From the NCBI GenBank assembly GCA_012520255.1, contig JAAYOQ010000010.1:101980-165979 (forward strand): a stretch of 64,000 bases of DNA, read 5' to 3'. A model generated the notes under the pieces. The model was not told the origin of the DNA. It saw only the letters and a list, made by a program, of their open reading frames with translations, and searched no databases. Each line of letters begins with the position of its first letter. Position 1 is the first letter of the stretch. This document shows positions 54,374-62,898 of the stretch, one piece after another. This DNA is from Erysipelotrichia bacterium (GTDB lineage Bacteria; Bacillota_I; Bacilli_A; Erysipelotrichales; Erysipelotrichaceae). The position numbers and the translations under genes were made by a program.

Positions 54374-54790
54374 ATGAAAAAGAAATTAATATTAACATTT
54401 TTAATTGTGTTCATCATCAGCTATATCGCCCTTACCCAGATGAACCTGATAAAAATTTCGCCAGAAAGTAATCCTTATCTATATCAACTGGAAAATGCCT
54501 GGCAATTTAAAACTGTTGCCTCAACTATAATTGCTTTCTTTCTAACCTGGTGTTTTAATAGTGCTAAAATAACGATAACTAAAATAACTGTTGTATTTTT
54601 TATTGCCTTTATTATTTCCTATTTAATAATGAGTCATAATATGTACGAAAGAAGAGTATATGAAAAAACCATCCTTGAATGGCTGATAAAACAAATCACA
54701 GGAAATTTTAAGTTGAAAGCGGCAATATCAGCTGCAGCTGCTACAATAACCTGTTTTATAACCTATTTATTTTCCAAGAAAAATAAATGA
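54374..54790 (+). CDS. hypothetical membrane protein, four helices
   Basis: The 138-residue protein has a basic start and about four hydrophobic helices (5-26, 49-65, 70-89, 114-134). A short extracytoplasmic loop contains SPESNPYLYQLENAW. I do not recognise the family. AGGAAAG precedes the ATG. The stop is TGA, and the next in-frame TGA is only a few codons further on. The inverted repeat at its promoter suggests regulation by a repressor. Confidence 0.65.
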   Translation: MKKKLILTFLIVFIISYIALTQMNLIKISPESNPYLYQLENAWQFKTVASTIIAFFLTWCFNSAKITITKITVVFFIAFIISYLIMSHNMYERRVYEKTILEWLIKQITGNFKLKAAISAAAATITCFITYLFSKKNK

Positions 54791-54822
54791 TTCCCTTCTT
54801 TTAAATGAACTTTTATTAAAAA

Positions 54823-54856
54823 AACCTATTGATTTATTTAGCCAATAGGTTTTCTT
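54823..54856. terminator. bidirectional terminator
   Basis: AACCTATTG (54823-54831) pairs with CAATAGGTT (54843-54851), with T-rich sequence outside both arms, between convergent genes. Confidence 0.85.
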
Positions 54857-55879
54857 TTATCTTAAATAATATTCAATTGAAGCCTTGCCGTCTTCAAAAA
54901 CAAATTTGGCGATAGCTCCAGAAATGATTGGCCATGATGGTGGAAGATGACCGATATCACAGTCATAAATTACAGGGCAATTTAAGTCTTTTAGGTTTTC
55001 TTTTAATGCATCTTCCAAAGTATAGTCAAAAATATCTTCATCATTTGCTGTTCTACCGTAAAGTATTCCCTTGCAGTATTTAAACCAGCCAGCCTGTTTT
55101 AATTGCCATAAACCTCTACTTTGAGCTAAAACATTTAAATCATAAGATTCTAAAAACCAGATGAACCCATCTTCTTTATATTTCTCTAAAAAGTCGTCTA
55201 TCTTGCCATACCTAGTTCCACAAAGCATTAATAGTATATCTAAACAACCTCCAATTAATCTTCCAGTCATTTCTACTTTCTTTTCACTGTACAAATTTTT
55301 ATATAAGACTTCTTCTGTTAGATTATATCCACATAAAGCATTTTCTTCTTCTTTTGACAAATCCTCTAACTCATACATCTTATAACTTTCAAACTTAAGT
55401 CTGTTTCCTATAATTAAATCATAAGATTGTTGAAGCGATTTATCCCAATTTTTCATCCCAAAACTGCCAAAATTACTTCCATAAATGGCTGCTGTATCAG
55501 TTAATATTGGTAAAGTAAAAGTCAGATTTGTATTATCAGAGTAACCCATAATGTATTTTGGTTTGGCATAACCCAAAACTTCAAAATCAATATAAGGGAG
55601 CATTGTCATCATCAATTCTCCACCAGCTACAGACATAATAAAATCCGTATCGACATCAAGATACATATCCATAAATTCTTTAGCTCTTTGTTCATCGGTA
55701 GTACTGCGACATTTTTCTGCTCCTCTTAAATGCTCTACTTCTTTAATTTTATAGCCTAAATTAGAAAACTTTTTACAGGCATTATTAAACTTATCTTCAT
55801 AAGGATAGCCAAAAACTCCAAATGATGGAGCAATTAAACCTATTGTTCCTCCCTTTTTTAAGAAAGCTGGATAACGCAT
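54857..55879 (-). CDS. S66 family peptidase (LD-carboxypeptidase/MccF-like)
   Basis: The 340-residue protein has the S66 fold: an N-terminal GGTIGLIAPSFGV segment and the nucleophile Ser114 in IMGYSDNTNLTF. A downstream FLESYD supplies the catalytic Glu, and CDIGHLPP near the C-terminus supplies the His. The MccF branch, with SDNT rather than SDxT-LLxA, cleaves acyl-sulfamoyl-adenylate antibiotics of the microcin C type; LdcA cleaves murein tetrapeptides. Which of these applies is open. It lies one base after gltX, so it may be co-transcribed with two aminoacyl-tRNA synthetase genes, which fits a self-immunity role. Confidence 0.87.
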   Translation of the reverse strand: MRYPAFLKKGGTIGLIAPSFGVFGYPYEDKFNNACKKFSNLGYKIKEVEHLRGAEKCRSTTDEQRAKEFMDMYLDVDTDFIMSVAGGELMMTMLPYIDFEVLGYAKPKYIMGYSDNTNLTFTLPILTDTAAIYGSNFGSFGMKNWDKSLQQSYDLIIGNRLKFESYKMYELEDLSKEEENALCGYNLTEEVLYKNLYSEKKVEMTGRLIGGCLDILLMLCGTRYGKIDDFLEKYKEDGFIWFLESYDLNVLAQSRGLWQLKQAGWFKYCKGILYGRTANDEDIFDYTLEDALKENLKDLNCPVIYDCDIGHLPPSWPIISGAIAKFVFEDGKASIEYYLR

Positions 55880-55880
55880 A

Positions 55881-57527
55881 CTAATCCAACTCCTTTAAAG
55901 TATTGCTAATTCTATTTAATACTTCTTCTTTTCCTAAAATCTGCATAATTGTCCATAAATCAGGGGTGTTTTTGCGACCAGTAACTGCAATTCTGATAAC
56001 CTCTGAAACATCAGCCACTGAACCCTTATACTTTTCAGGATTTGTTTTATAATCTTTCATTTCTGCAGCATATCCATTATTAGCTGAAACAGTCTTGACT
56101 TTATCAAACCAGGCTGAATTATCATCATTATAATCATAAGTTTCAACAAATTGTGTCAGCAACGTTCTTGCTGTTTCATTATCACAATTAAATTCATCAT
56201 CCTTATTATGATGATAGAATAAATCAATTGATTTCAATATTTGTGAAGCATAGATGTAATCTTTTCTTCTTTTTCTTAGTTTCAAACCCATTCCTAAAGT
56301 TAATATTTTTTCCAAATAATCTTCATCTTTAAAGTACATATCATATTGTTCTTCTCTTTGTGAAGACACATACATTTTCAAAAACTCTTTCATTTCTTCT
56401 AATGAAAGCCTAGACAAATAAGTTTTAGAAATATTGTGCAACTTATCCAAATCAAATAAAGCTCCTGATTGTCCCATTTTATCTAAGGAAAACTTAAACT
56501 CTTCTAAGTGACTGTCAGGATTTTTTAAATGCCACTGTTCAAAATTCCAGTTCAGTAAAGTCATTAAATACAACTTTACTGCATAAGGATGATAACCTAG
56601 TTGTCGATAATAATCTAAAGCTAACTCAGGATCTTTTCTTTTAGACAATTTTCTTTTAGTTCCTGTTTCATCAATCTTCATTAAAACTGTTGTATGAGCA
56701 TACCTTGGCAGTTTGAAACCTAACATTTCAAACAATTCTAAATGCACAGGTAAGGTTCCTAACCATTCCTCTCCTCTTAAGACTATTGTTGTCTGCATTA
56801 ATGTATCATCAATCGCATGAGCAAAATGATAAGTTGGAATCCCATCTGTTTTAATGATTACTACATCCTGATTGTTTTCGCGAACAGTAATATCACCTTT
56901 AATTTCATCATGGAAGATACTTTGATTTTCAACATTTCCTGTACTTCTCATTCTAATGACAAATTTTTCTTTTTTTTCTAAACGAGCTTTAACTTCTTCC
57001 AATGTTAAATTACGGCAGCTTGCCCATTTGCCATAATAACCAGTTGCTTCATTTATTTCTTTTTGCTGCTTTCTAATCTCTGTTAGTTGTTTTCCAGAAC
57101 AAAAACATGGATATGCCTTTCCTTCTGATACTAGTCTTTTTGCGAAAGTCTGATAAATTTCTTTTCTTTGTTTCTGATAATAAGGTCCATAATTTCCTTC
57201 ATGTGGCTGATGATGGGCTCCTTCATCAAAGTATATTTGAAAATAATCAAAACTAGAGATAATTGCCTCAACAGCTCCTGGTACTTTTCTTTTTGAATCG
57301 GTGTCTTCAATTCTTAAATAAAATACACCGCCACTTTGATGAGCAATTCTTTCATCAGCTAAGGCTCCATAAAGATTTCCTAAATGAATAAAACCTGTAG
57401 GAGAGGGTGCAATTCTTAATACTTCTGCTCCTTTTGGCAAATCTCTTTTCGGATATTTATCAAAATAATATTGACAGTCATGTTTCAACTTTGGAAACAA
57501 CATATCTGCAAGTTTTTGGTAGTCCAT
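55881..57527 (-). CDS. gltX: glutamyl-tRNA synthetase
   Basis: GluRS charges tRNA(Glu), and in many Firmicutes also tRNA(Gln), for later amidation. The HIGH motif is PSPTGFIHLGN (41-51), and the KMSKS loop is KLSKR (293-297). At 548 residues it is longer than the standard 485, with an extended N-terminus and extra sequence in the C-terminal anticodon region. The family signature RIEDTDSKR is near residue 72. It forms a three-gene unit with the MetRS-like gene upstream and the S66 peptidase downstream. Confidence 0.95.
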   Translation of the reverse strand: MDYQKLADMLFPKLKHDCQYYFDKYPKRDLPKGAEVLRIAPSPTGFIHLGNLYGALADERIAHQSGGVFYLRIEDTDSKRKVPGAVEAIISSFDYFQIYFDEGAHHQPHEGNYGPYYQKQRKEIYQTFAKRLVSEGKAYPCFCSGKQLTEIRKQQKEINEATGYYGKWASCRNLTLEEVKARLEKKEKFVIRMRSTGNVENQSIFHDEIKGDITVRENNQDVVIIKTDGIPTYHFAHAIDDTLMQTTIVLRGEEWLGTLPVHLELFEMLGFKLPRYAHTTVLMKIDETGTKRKLSKRKDPELALDYYRQLGYHPYAVKLYLMTLLNWNFEQWHLKNPDSHLEEFKFSLDKMGQSGALFDLDKLHNISKTYLSRLSLEEMKEFLKMYVSSQREEQYDMYFKDEDYLEKILTLGMGLKLRKRRKDYIYASQILKSIDLFYHHNKDDEFNCDNETARTLLTQFVETYDYNDDNSAWFDKVKTVSANNGYAAEMKDYKTNPEKYKGSVADVSEVIRIAVTGRKNTPDLWTIMQILGKEEVLNRISNTLKELD

Positions 57528-57543
57528 TTCTATACTTCCTTTC

Positions 57544-59523
57544 TTATCTAAACTGACTTGGATGTTTTACATAGAAGTCTTCTCTTTCTTTTAGTTCAGT
57601 AATTTTATGATTTTCTTTGTCTTCCATAAAGAAATAATTATCTTCAAATATATTGTCCCAGCTAAAGAACTTTTCTTTATCAAAGCCTAAATAATCAACT
57701 GTCTTTTCAGTACCTTGCGGACAGATTGGATGCGACAATACACTTGCCACTCTGACCATATGAAAAGCATCGATTAAAGTTTGTCTTTTTAATTCAGCAT
57801 CTTCGTTCTTGTTAGCTAAACTATTGTTTTTTGACCAATATTTATTGGCCTGTCTGATATAAGTGTCTAAAACATTGTGCACTTGATGTAATTCGAAGCG
57901 ATACATTACTTTTTCATAATCCAAGATTGTCTTTTTAGATACCTTAAGTATTTCTTCTGAAACTTTACCATATGGTAATACTCCATCAAAATACTTTTGA
58001 CTTGCATAGAAACAGCTTCTAACCAATCTATTTAAAACATTGGTGAACAGATTCCCTTGCGCCAGTACTGGATCCTGTTCTTTTGCATTGGCAATTGGAT
58101 TTAATGGTTTTGGCATAAAACTCACTGATTTATTAGCTAATGCTAAACCTAAAAAATGAGCTCTTAATTGCTCAGGGGTATAATAATCCAATAAATCCTG
58201 AGCCATTGGAGGTTTAATTTCTCCAGAAGAAGAAGCTTTTTTGTCTAAAAACAAGACATGATGATTTGCGACCAGCGTTGTTAGTTGCAATTGGCCTTTA
58301 GCTGGATTTAATCTTAACTCTGGTCCTTCTTGAGCCATAAACATTGGCATTTGTGCAATACCATAAAAGTAGATGTTATCTTGACCAATAAATTGGAATA
58401 CTTGCGCTTCCGGATTACACCAGTAATCTTTCCATTCTTCTTTATCTTTACCCCTTTTCTTTAAATAAGTCTTGGTAAATGAAATAGGAGCCCATAAACT
58501 TTCCGGCCAAACCCAAACAGTTAAACCTTCTTCTCCTTCTAATGAAGGAGCTTTTACTCCCCATTCAATATTGCCAGTTAAGCGAAGAGGGACTAAAGTC
58601 TTTCCTGTTCTATATCTGATGGAGTTGCTTGTTAAAATTTCACAAGCCTTTTCTCTTTCTGCTAAAGTTTTAAATTCTATGGTAAAACTGTCTTTAACAT
58701 TTTCTAAATCTGAACATAGATGTTTGGGAAGTTTGTCTTTAATATTTTTATATGTTTCAATGCCTTCTTTTCTAACGTAAATTATCGGTTTTTCTAAAAA
58801 CTCTTTCATTGTTTCCCAGACAATTTTTCTGACATTTTCTTTAGTAGAAATACTATCCACATATTCTTCTAACACATCAAAACAATCAGTTAATTTGAAA
58901 TACCAGTTAACTACATCCCTCATTTCAGGAACTTCTCCTGTAATGGTACTTCTAGGATTAATTAAATCTTCCGGCATATATTGATGCCCTAAATCACATT
59001 CATCAGCATAACCTTTTTCAGATTGACAATTTTTGATTGGACATTTACCGATGACCTGTCTTCCGTTTAAATAACACTCTGCCTTTGCATCATAAAACTG
59101 TTTTGTGACCATTTTTTCTAACCAACCATGATCATATAAATTTTGAATAAATTCATAAGTTTCCTGTTGGTGAATTTCTTTAGCATCTAATAGTCCGCTG
59201 GCACCATAGAAATCTAAACTGATTCCATAAGCATCCAATGTTTTCTTTTGCTCTAAGTGATTTTCCATCACATAATCTTCGATTGTGCCCGTAAAGTTTT
59301 CTTCTTCAACTTTTTTACGATATCCTTCAACTATAGGGGACCCATAACAATCTGTTCCACTTAAAAAAATGACATTATCTTTACCTATTCTATCTCTTAA
59401 AAATCTGGCGAAAACATCAGCATGGATAAACATTCCGCCAACATGGCCAAAATGTAATGCTTTATTGCCGTAAGGCATACCGCCAGTTATTACTGCTTTT
59501 TTAGGAAAACTAGGACGTGACAT
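57544..59523 (-). CDS. divergent methionyl-tRNA synthetase-like protein
   Basis: The 659-residue class I synthetase has a HIGH-like HFGH (24-27) and a KMSKS-like KASSS (429-433). A CP domain has a MetRS-type zinc knuckle reduced to CPIKNC and CDLGH, followed by LINPRSTITG. Between about residues 250 and 315 lies an insertion absent from normal MetRS, just before GNIEWGV. There is no C-terminal EMAP domain. The genome also has a canonical metG with a T-box at 36525. This copy sits 16 bases upstream of gltX with its own GGAGG. It may be a second MetRS, a synthetase-like enzyme with another role, or an antibiotic-resistant variant. Confidence 0.85.
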   Translation of the reverse strand: MSRPSFPKKAVITGGMPYGNKALHFGHVGGMFIHADVFARFLRDRIGKDNVIFLSGTDCYGSPIVEGYRKKVEEENFTGTIEDYVMENHLEQKKTLDAYGISLDFYGASGLLDAKEIHQQETYEFIQNLYDHGWLEKMVTKQFYDAKAECYLNGRQVIGKCPIKNCQSEKGYADECDLGHQYMPEDLINPRSTITGEVPEMRDVVNWYFKLTDCFDVLEEYVDSISTKENVRKIVWETMKEFLEKPIIYVRKEGIETYKNIKDKLPKHLCSDLENVKDSFTIEFKTLAEREKACEILTSNSIRYRTGKTLVPLRLTGNIEWGVKAPSLEGEEGLTVWVWPESLWAPISFTKTYLKKRGKDKEEWKDYWCNPEAQVFQFIGQDNIYFYGIAQMPMFMAQEGPELRLNPAKGQLQLTTLVANHHVLFLDKKASSSGEIKPPMAQDLLDYYTPEQLRAHFLGLALANKSVSFMPKPLNPIANAKEQDPVLAQGNLFTNVLNRLVRSCFYASQKYFDGVLPYGKVSEEILKVSKKTILDYEKVMYRFELHQVHNVLDTYIRQANKYWSKNNSLANKNEDAELKRQTLIDAFHMVRVASVLSHPICPQGTEKTVDYLGFDKEKFFSWDNIFEDNYFFMEDKENHKITELKEREDFYVKHPSQFR

Positions 59524-59616
59524 TAAAAATACCTCCCTCGAAATTACTAAAATTATACCATAATATTACATCAATTATACATCAAAGTCTTATAATCATA
59601 GTGAGGGTTGCCGTGT

Positions 59617-60702
59617 ATGAATAAAAGAATTTCCAAGATAAAAGGAATCATGGAACATAAAAATATTGACCATGTTCTTATTACCGACTACTACAATCTA
59701 AAGTACTTTATTAATTTAGACTTAGATTCTGGCGAAAGAATGGTTGTTCTTCTAGTTAATAAAGATAATGAAAGCATTTTGTTTCTAAACGAATTATTTT
59801 CAATTCCTTCTTCGGATGACTACAAGATCATCTATTACAACGATACTGAAGATTGTATTAGTATACTTTCAAACCATTTATCTGGTAAATCAATTTATGT
59901 TGATGGTAAATGGACCGCTTCCTTTTTATTAAGATTAATGAATCGCTTTTCTGCCAATTACCAAGATGCCAGTTTGTTAATCACAAAACTTCGAGCAATT
60001 AAAGATGAACAGGAAATTAAGTCAATGATTAAAGCTTCACTAGATAATGATGAAGTAATGAGAAGAATTCTTCCATACCTAAAATTGGGGGTTAGTGAAA
60101 AAGAAATATACAATCAATTATTAATTGAATTTAAAAATCTGACTGGTGAACCTGTCTCCTTTGAACCAATAGTAGCTTTTGGCAAGAATGCCAGTAACCC
60201 TCATCATCAATCCAATGATACCATTTTGCAAAAAGGTGACATCTGTCTTATTGACATGGGTTGTCGTCATCAAGGTTACTGTTCTGATATGACAAGAACT
60301 TTTTTGCAAAAAAATGAAAAAATGGAAGAAATATATGAAATCGTAAGGAAAGCAAACCTTTTAGCTATCGAAACTATCAAGCCTGGCAAAAAATTTTCTG
60401 AAATTGATAAAGTTGCCAGAGATTATATAAGTTCTTTTGGTTACGGACAATATTTCACTCATCGCTTGGGGCATGGTATCGGTTTAGAAGCCCATGAAGG
60501 TTATGATGTTTCTTCTACAAATGAAACTCTTATTGAAGAGGGTATGTGTTTTTCTATTGAGCCTGGAATTTACCTCCCTGAGGTTGGAGGTGTTCGCATT
60601 GAAGATCTGGTAATAGTTACCAAAAAAGGAGTTATTATTTTAAACAGCTTCCCAAAAGAAAAACACTTTATAAAAGGAAATGCAGCTTATTGTAAATGGT
60701 AA
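59617..60702 (+). CDS. M24 family Xaa-Pro peptidase
   Basis: The 361-residue protein has an N-terminal creatinase-type domain and a C-terminal pita-bread fold. All five dinuclear metal ligands are visible: the Asp in CLIDMGC, the Asp in SDMTRTF, the His in HRLGHGIGLEAHEG, the Glu in SIEPGIYLP and the Glu in VRIEDLV. It removes N-terminal residues before proline or cleaves Xaa-Pro dipeptides. The ATG at 59617 follows GAGGG at 10 bases and a TATAAT box at 59591-59596. It is divergent from the MetRS-like gene. Confidence 0.93.
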   Translation: MNKRISKIKGIMEHKNIDHVLITDYYNLKYFINLDLDSGERMVVLLVNKDNESILFLNELFSIPSSDDYKIIYYNDTEDCISILSNHLSGKSIYVDGKWTASFLLRLMNRFSANYQDASLLITKLRAIKDEQEIKSMIKASLDNDEVMRRILPYLKLGVSEKEIYNQLLIEFKNLTGEPVSFEPIVAFGKNASNPHHQSNDTILQKGDICLIDMGCRHQGYCSDMTRTFLQKNEKMEEIYEIVRKANLLAIETIKPGKKFSEIDKVARDYISSFGYGQYFTHRLGHGIGLEAHEGYDVSSTNETLIEEGMCFSIEPGIYLPEVGGVRIEDLVIVTKKGVIILNSFPKEKHFIKGNAAYCKW

Positions 60703-60758
60703 GATTATAAAAATTATTTATATAACAAGCTCTAGCTTTATCAAGGGGGAAAACTACA

Positions 60759-60950
60759 ATGGCCAAAAAATCAAGATTTAAAAAGATTTATTCACAAGGT
60801 GGATTAAAAATAACCGAAATTTGGGTAGATATGGAAACTGGCGTAAACTATCTATATCACGAATCTGGTTATTCAGGTGGACTTACACCATTATTAAATA
60901 AAAATGGCAATCCAACTATTACCTCTCTAGAGGAAATAAAAGATAAATAA
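60759..60950 (+). CDS. DUF6440 family small protein
   Basis: The 63-residue protein has the pattern RFKKIYSQGG, then DMETGVNYLYHESGYSGGLTPLLNKNG, matching DUF6440. Members are small beta-rich proteins of unknown function in Firmicutes. GGGGG lies 8 bases before the ATG. It may be read through from the M24 peptidase gene 56 bases upstream. Confidence 0.8.
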   Translation: MAKKSRFKKIYSQGGLKITEIWVDMETGVNYLYHESGYSGGLTPLLNKNGNPTITSLEEIKDK

Positions 60951-60960
60951 ATTTAGCTTA

Positions 60961-60981
60961 ATTAGTGTTAAAAACACTAAT
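60961..60981. repeat. perfect 9-bp hairpin after the DUF6440 gene
   Basis: ATTAGTGTT, AAA, AACACTAAT. No T run follows on either strand. A second 6-bp hairpin, TACCTA with TAGGTA (60985-61001), lies directly after it. Confidence 0.7.
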
Positions 60982-61005
60982 ATATACCTATATATTAGGT
61001 ACATC

Positions 61006-61150
61006 GTGTAATATTCGGTGAAGTTGATCTGATTTCCTTAACAGATATGCATTAGCCTGTGATTACAGGTCTTAGAAAGTCCGCCAAAACTTTCTAGAGG
61101 AAAGGTTTTTTCTCAATTTTACTCACAGATCTCTTAACTGAATATTACAC
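61006..61150. ncRNA. candidate structured RNA of about 145 nt, strand uncertain
   Basis: An 11-bp perfect inverted repeat (61006-61016 with 61140-61150) closes the element. Inside it are further pairings: AGTT with AACT, GATCTG (61026-61031) with CAGATC (61126-61131), and TTTCCT (61033-61038) with AGGAAA (61098-61103). These enclose two hairpins, CCTGT-ACAGG and AGAAAGT-ACTTTCT. The nested order and lack of a frame argue for an RNA or a folded mobile element. It does not match any riboswitch, 6S or SRP RNA I know. The 60951-61279 gap otherwise holds only hairpins and a terminator. Confidence 0.5.
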
Positions 61151-61221
61151 ATTCTTTCTTAATTAATAATTAAAGCAATTAATCTTTTAATTATATACAA
61201 TCCATCGATAAAAATAACTTC

Positions 61222-61250
61222 AAAAAAGGCGGTAAGAATTATCTTGCCGC
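61222..61250 (-). terminator. terminator of the ispF operon
   Basis: A 9-bp stem (61229-61237 with 61242-61250, one G-T pair) and a 4-base loop, then six T residues on the minus strand. Confidence 0.85.
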
Positions 61251-61279
61251 TTAAGTTTGTTTGAAAGTTTTTCTTTTTC

Positions 61280-61492
61280 TTATATCAGTTCCAAGTCTCC
61301 AGGAGTAAATCCTTCTCCCTCAATAATCTGGTAAATTTCTTCCACCGAAAAATCTGAATCAATAAACATTTCTCTTTTTGTAACTTTATATGTTACAACT
61401 GCTGTTTCAGATTCTGCTTCAAAGGCTTCTCTAATCTGTTCTGCATCATTTCTGCTTTTCATATCTTCTACAACTACTTTATATGTGTACAT
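61280..61492 (-). CDS. small ferredoxin-fold (HMA-like) protein without CxxC
   Basis: The 70-residue protein reads as beta-alpha-beta-beta-alpha-beta: YTYKVVVEDM, NDAEQIREAFEAE, AVVTYKVTKREMFIDSD, SVEEIYQIIEGEG. This is the order of heavy-metal-associated domains, whose metal loop would follow VEDM; here the CxxC is replaced by SRND. A metal-carrier role is therefore unlikely unless other ligands are used. Its start overlaps the ispF end by 14 bases. Confidence 0.6.
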   Translation of the reverse strand: MYTYKVVVEDMKSRNDAEQIREAFEAESETAVVTYKVTKREMFIDSDFSVEEIYQIIEGEGFTPGDLELI

Positions 61493-61976
61493 ATTCTACT
61501 TTCTCTCTTTCTTTTAATACAACCGTAGCTAATGCTGCTACTCCTTTTTTTTCTCCAACAAATCCTAATTTTTCTCCACGAGTTGCCTTAACATTAACTT
61601 GTGATACGTCACACTTTAATACCTCGGCAATATTTTTTTCCATCTCTTCTTTATACTTTACTAATTTTGGTTCTTCTATCAAAATCGTAGAGTCAATATT
61701 TCCTATTTCATAATTATGATTTACCATTAATTTCTCAACTTCTGCTAATAAAATCATTGAAGAAATGCCCTTATATTTTTCATCCGTATCAGGAAAATGC
61801 GTTCCCAAATCTCCCAGTCCTAAGGCACCTATGATTGCTTCTGCAATAGCATGTAATAAAACATCCGCATCTGAATGGCCTAAAAGTCCTTTTTCGTGTT
61901 CTATTTTGACACCGCCAAGGATTAAATCTCTATTTTCTACTAATTGATGAATGTCTATTGCCTGTCCAATTCTCAT
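61479..61976 (-). CDS. ispF: 2-C-methyl-D-erythritol 2,4-cyclodiphosphate synthase
   Basis: IspF cyclises CDP-methylerythritol 2-phosphate in the MEP isoprenoid route. The 165-residue protein has the zinc ligands D8, H10 (AIDIHQL) and H42. The LLGHSDADVLLHAI and GDLGTHFPDTD segments and the C-terminal KATRGEKLGFVG loop are also present. It completes the pair with ispE in this window. The order ispD-ispF is not seen here; ispF instead leads a two-gene unit with a small HMA-like protein. Confidence 0.96.
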   Translation of the reverse strand: MRIGQAIDIHQLVENRDLILGGVKIEHEKGLLGHSDADVLLHAIAEAIIGALGLGDLGTHFPDTDEKYKGISSMILLAEVEKLMVNHNYEIGNIDSTILIEEPKLVKYKEEMEKNIAEVLKCDVSQVNVKATRGEKLGFVGEKKGVAALATVVLKEREKVEYVHI

Positions 61977-62006
61977 ATTATTACCTTTCTATAATTTTAA
62001 CATATT

Positions 62007-62036
62007 TTGTTGTTTATTGCCTTAATGTGTTAAAAT
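62007..62036 (+). promoter_or_regulatory. promoter directly abutting the PfkB-like start
   Basis: TTGTTG (62007-62012), 18 bases, TAAAAT (62031-62036). The ATG of the PfkB-like gene follows the -10 box by only 6 bases, so transcription would begin at or near the start codon. Confidence 0.5.
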
Positions 62037-62042
62037 ATATCC

Positions 62043-62882
62043 ATGGGCAAAGTGCTTGTTATTGGTTCATCACACAAGACTGAAGTTATCTCTATTGACA
62101 AGAATCTTGTCAGCGGAGAAGTTTTTTTGTGTCAACATAACAGTTATCTGACAGGAGGGCAATACACAGTAGCTTATAATTTGGCTTTTTTAGGAGTTGA
62201 TACTTTTTTTATTACTAGATTCGGTTATGATATTGATGCCAACTCAATGATGGTAAAGCTGGATAATATGCAAGCTGTAATTCATTCACAACAATTAGAT
62301 TTCAATAAGACACCAATTAAAACATATATATTTGACAGAAACAAGGTAACCACTTTAAGTTCTATACCCTATAATAGTTATCCTGATATTGAAGATGGTT
62401 TGCCACAAGAATTTTTCATTGGCACAGATATAGTAATAATCAATGTGTTAAATTACCATTATTTCAATACTGTCATTAAACTACACCCTGATTTACGTTA
62501 TATTTGTGATAACTATATTCCTGAGGATTCACTTCTTGTTAAGGTGGAAGGCCTTATTCTGGAAGCAGATTATCTGAGAAAAACAATTAAAGATCGTGAT
62601 TTTGATGATTTCAGTGCACAATTAATTTCCAAGGGTCTTAATTGGATTTTGATTACTGATAAAGGCAAACGAGTTAGTATCTTTACAAAAAATGGCTTTG
62701 ACTCCATTGTGAAAGAACAATGTGGAGTAAAATATTTGGGCACACACGAGGTTTTTGTTAGCATGTTTGTTGCTTGTTTGGTTGATGGCAGACCTTTTTC
62801 TGAATCAATACTCCGGGCATTAAATATTGCTAACGATTTGTCTTACGTTGACAACCTGGAGTTAAGCGAAGATTTATTTTAA
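62043..62882 (+). CDS. PfkB/ribokinase-fold protein, probable pseudokinase
   Basis: The 279-residue protein has the ribokinase fold: KVLVIGSSH at the start, the glycine pair in LTGGQYTVAYNLAFLG (37-51), and the FITRFGYDIDANSM segment. The C-terminal anion-hole motif of the family (GAGD) is replaced by GTHE (233-236) at the start of EVFVSMFVACLVDG. The catalytic base Asp is thus lost, so kinase activity is doubtful. The gene has no ribosome binding site and appears leaderless. A flavin reductase-like gene follows after 16 bases and is probably co-transcribed. Confidence 0.75.
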   Translation: MGKVLVIGSSHKTEVISIDKNLVSGEVFLCQHNSYLTGGQYTVAYNLAFLGVDTFFITRFGYDIDANSMMVKLDNMQAVIHSQQLDFNKTPIKTYIFDRNKVTTLSSIPYNSYPDIEDGLPQEFFIGTDIVIINVLNYHYFNTVIKLHPDLRYICDNYIPEDSLLVKVEGLILEADYLRKTIKDRDFDDFSAQLISKGLNWILITDKGKRVSIFTKNGFDSIVKEQCGVKYLGTHEVFVSMFVACLVDGRPFSESILRALNIANDLSYVDNLELSEDLF

Positions 62883-62898
62883 AGAGAGGTTAAAAGAA

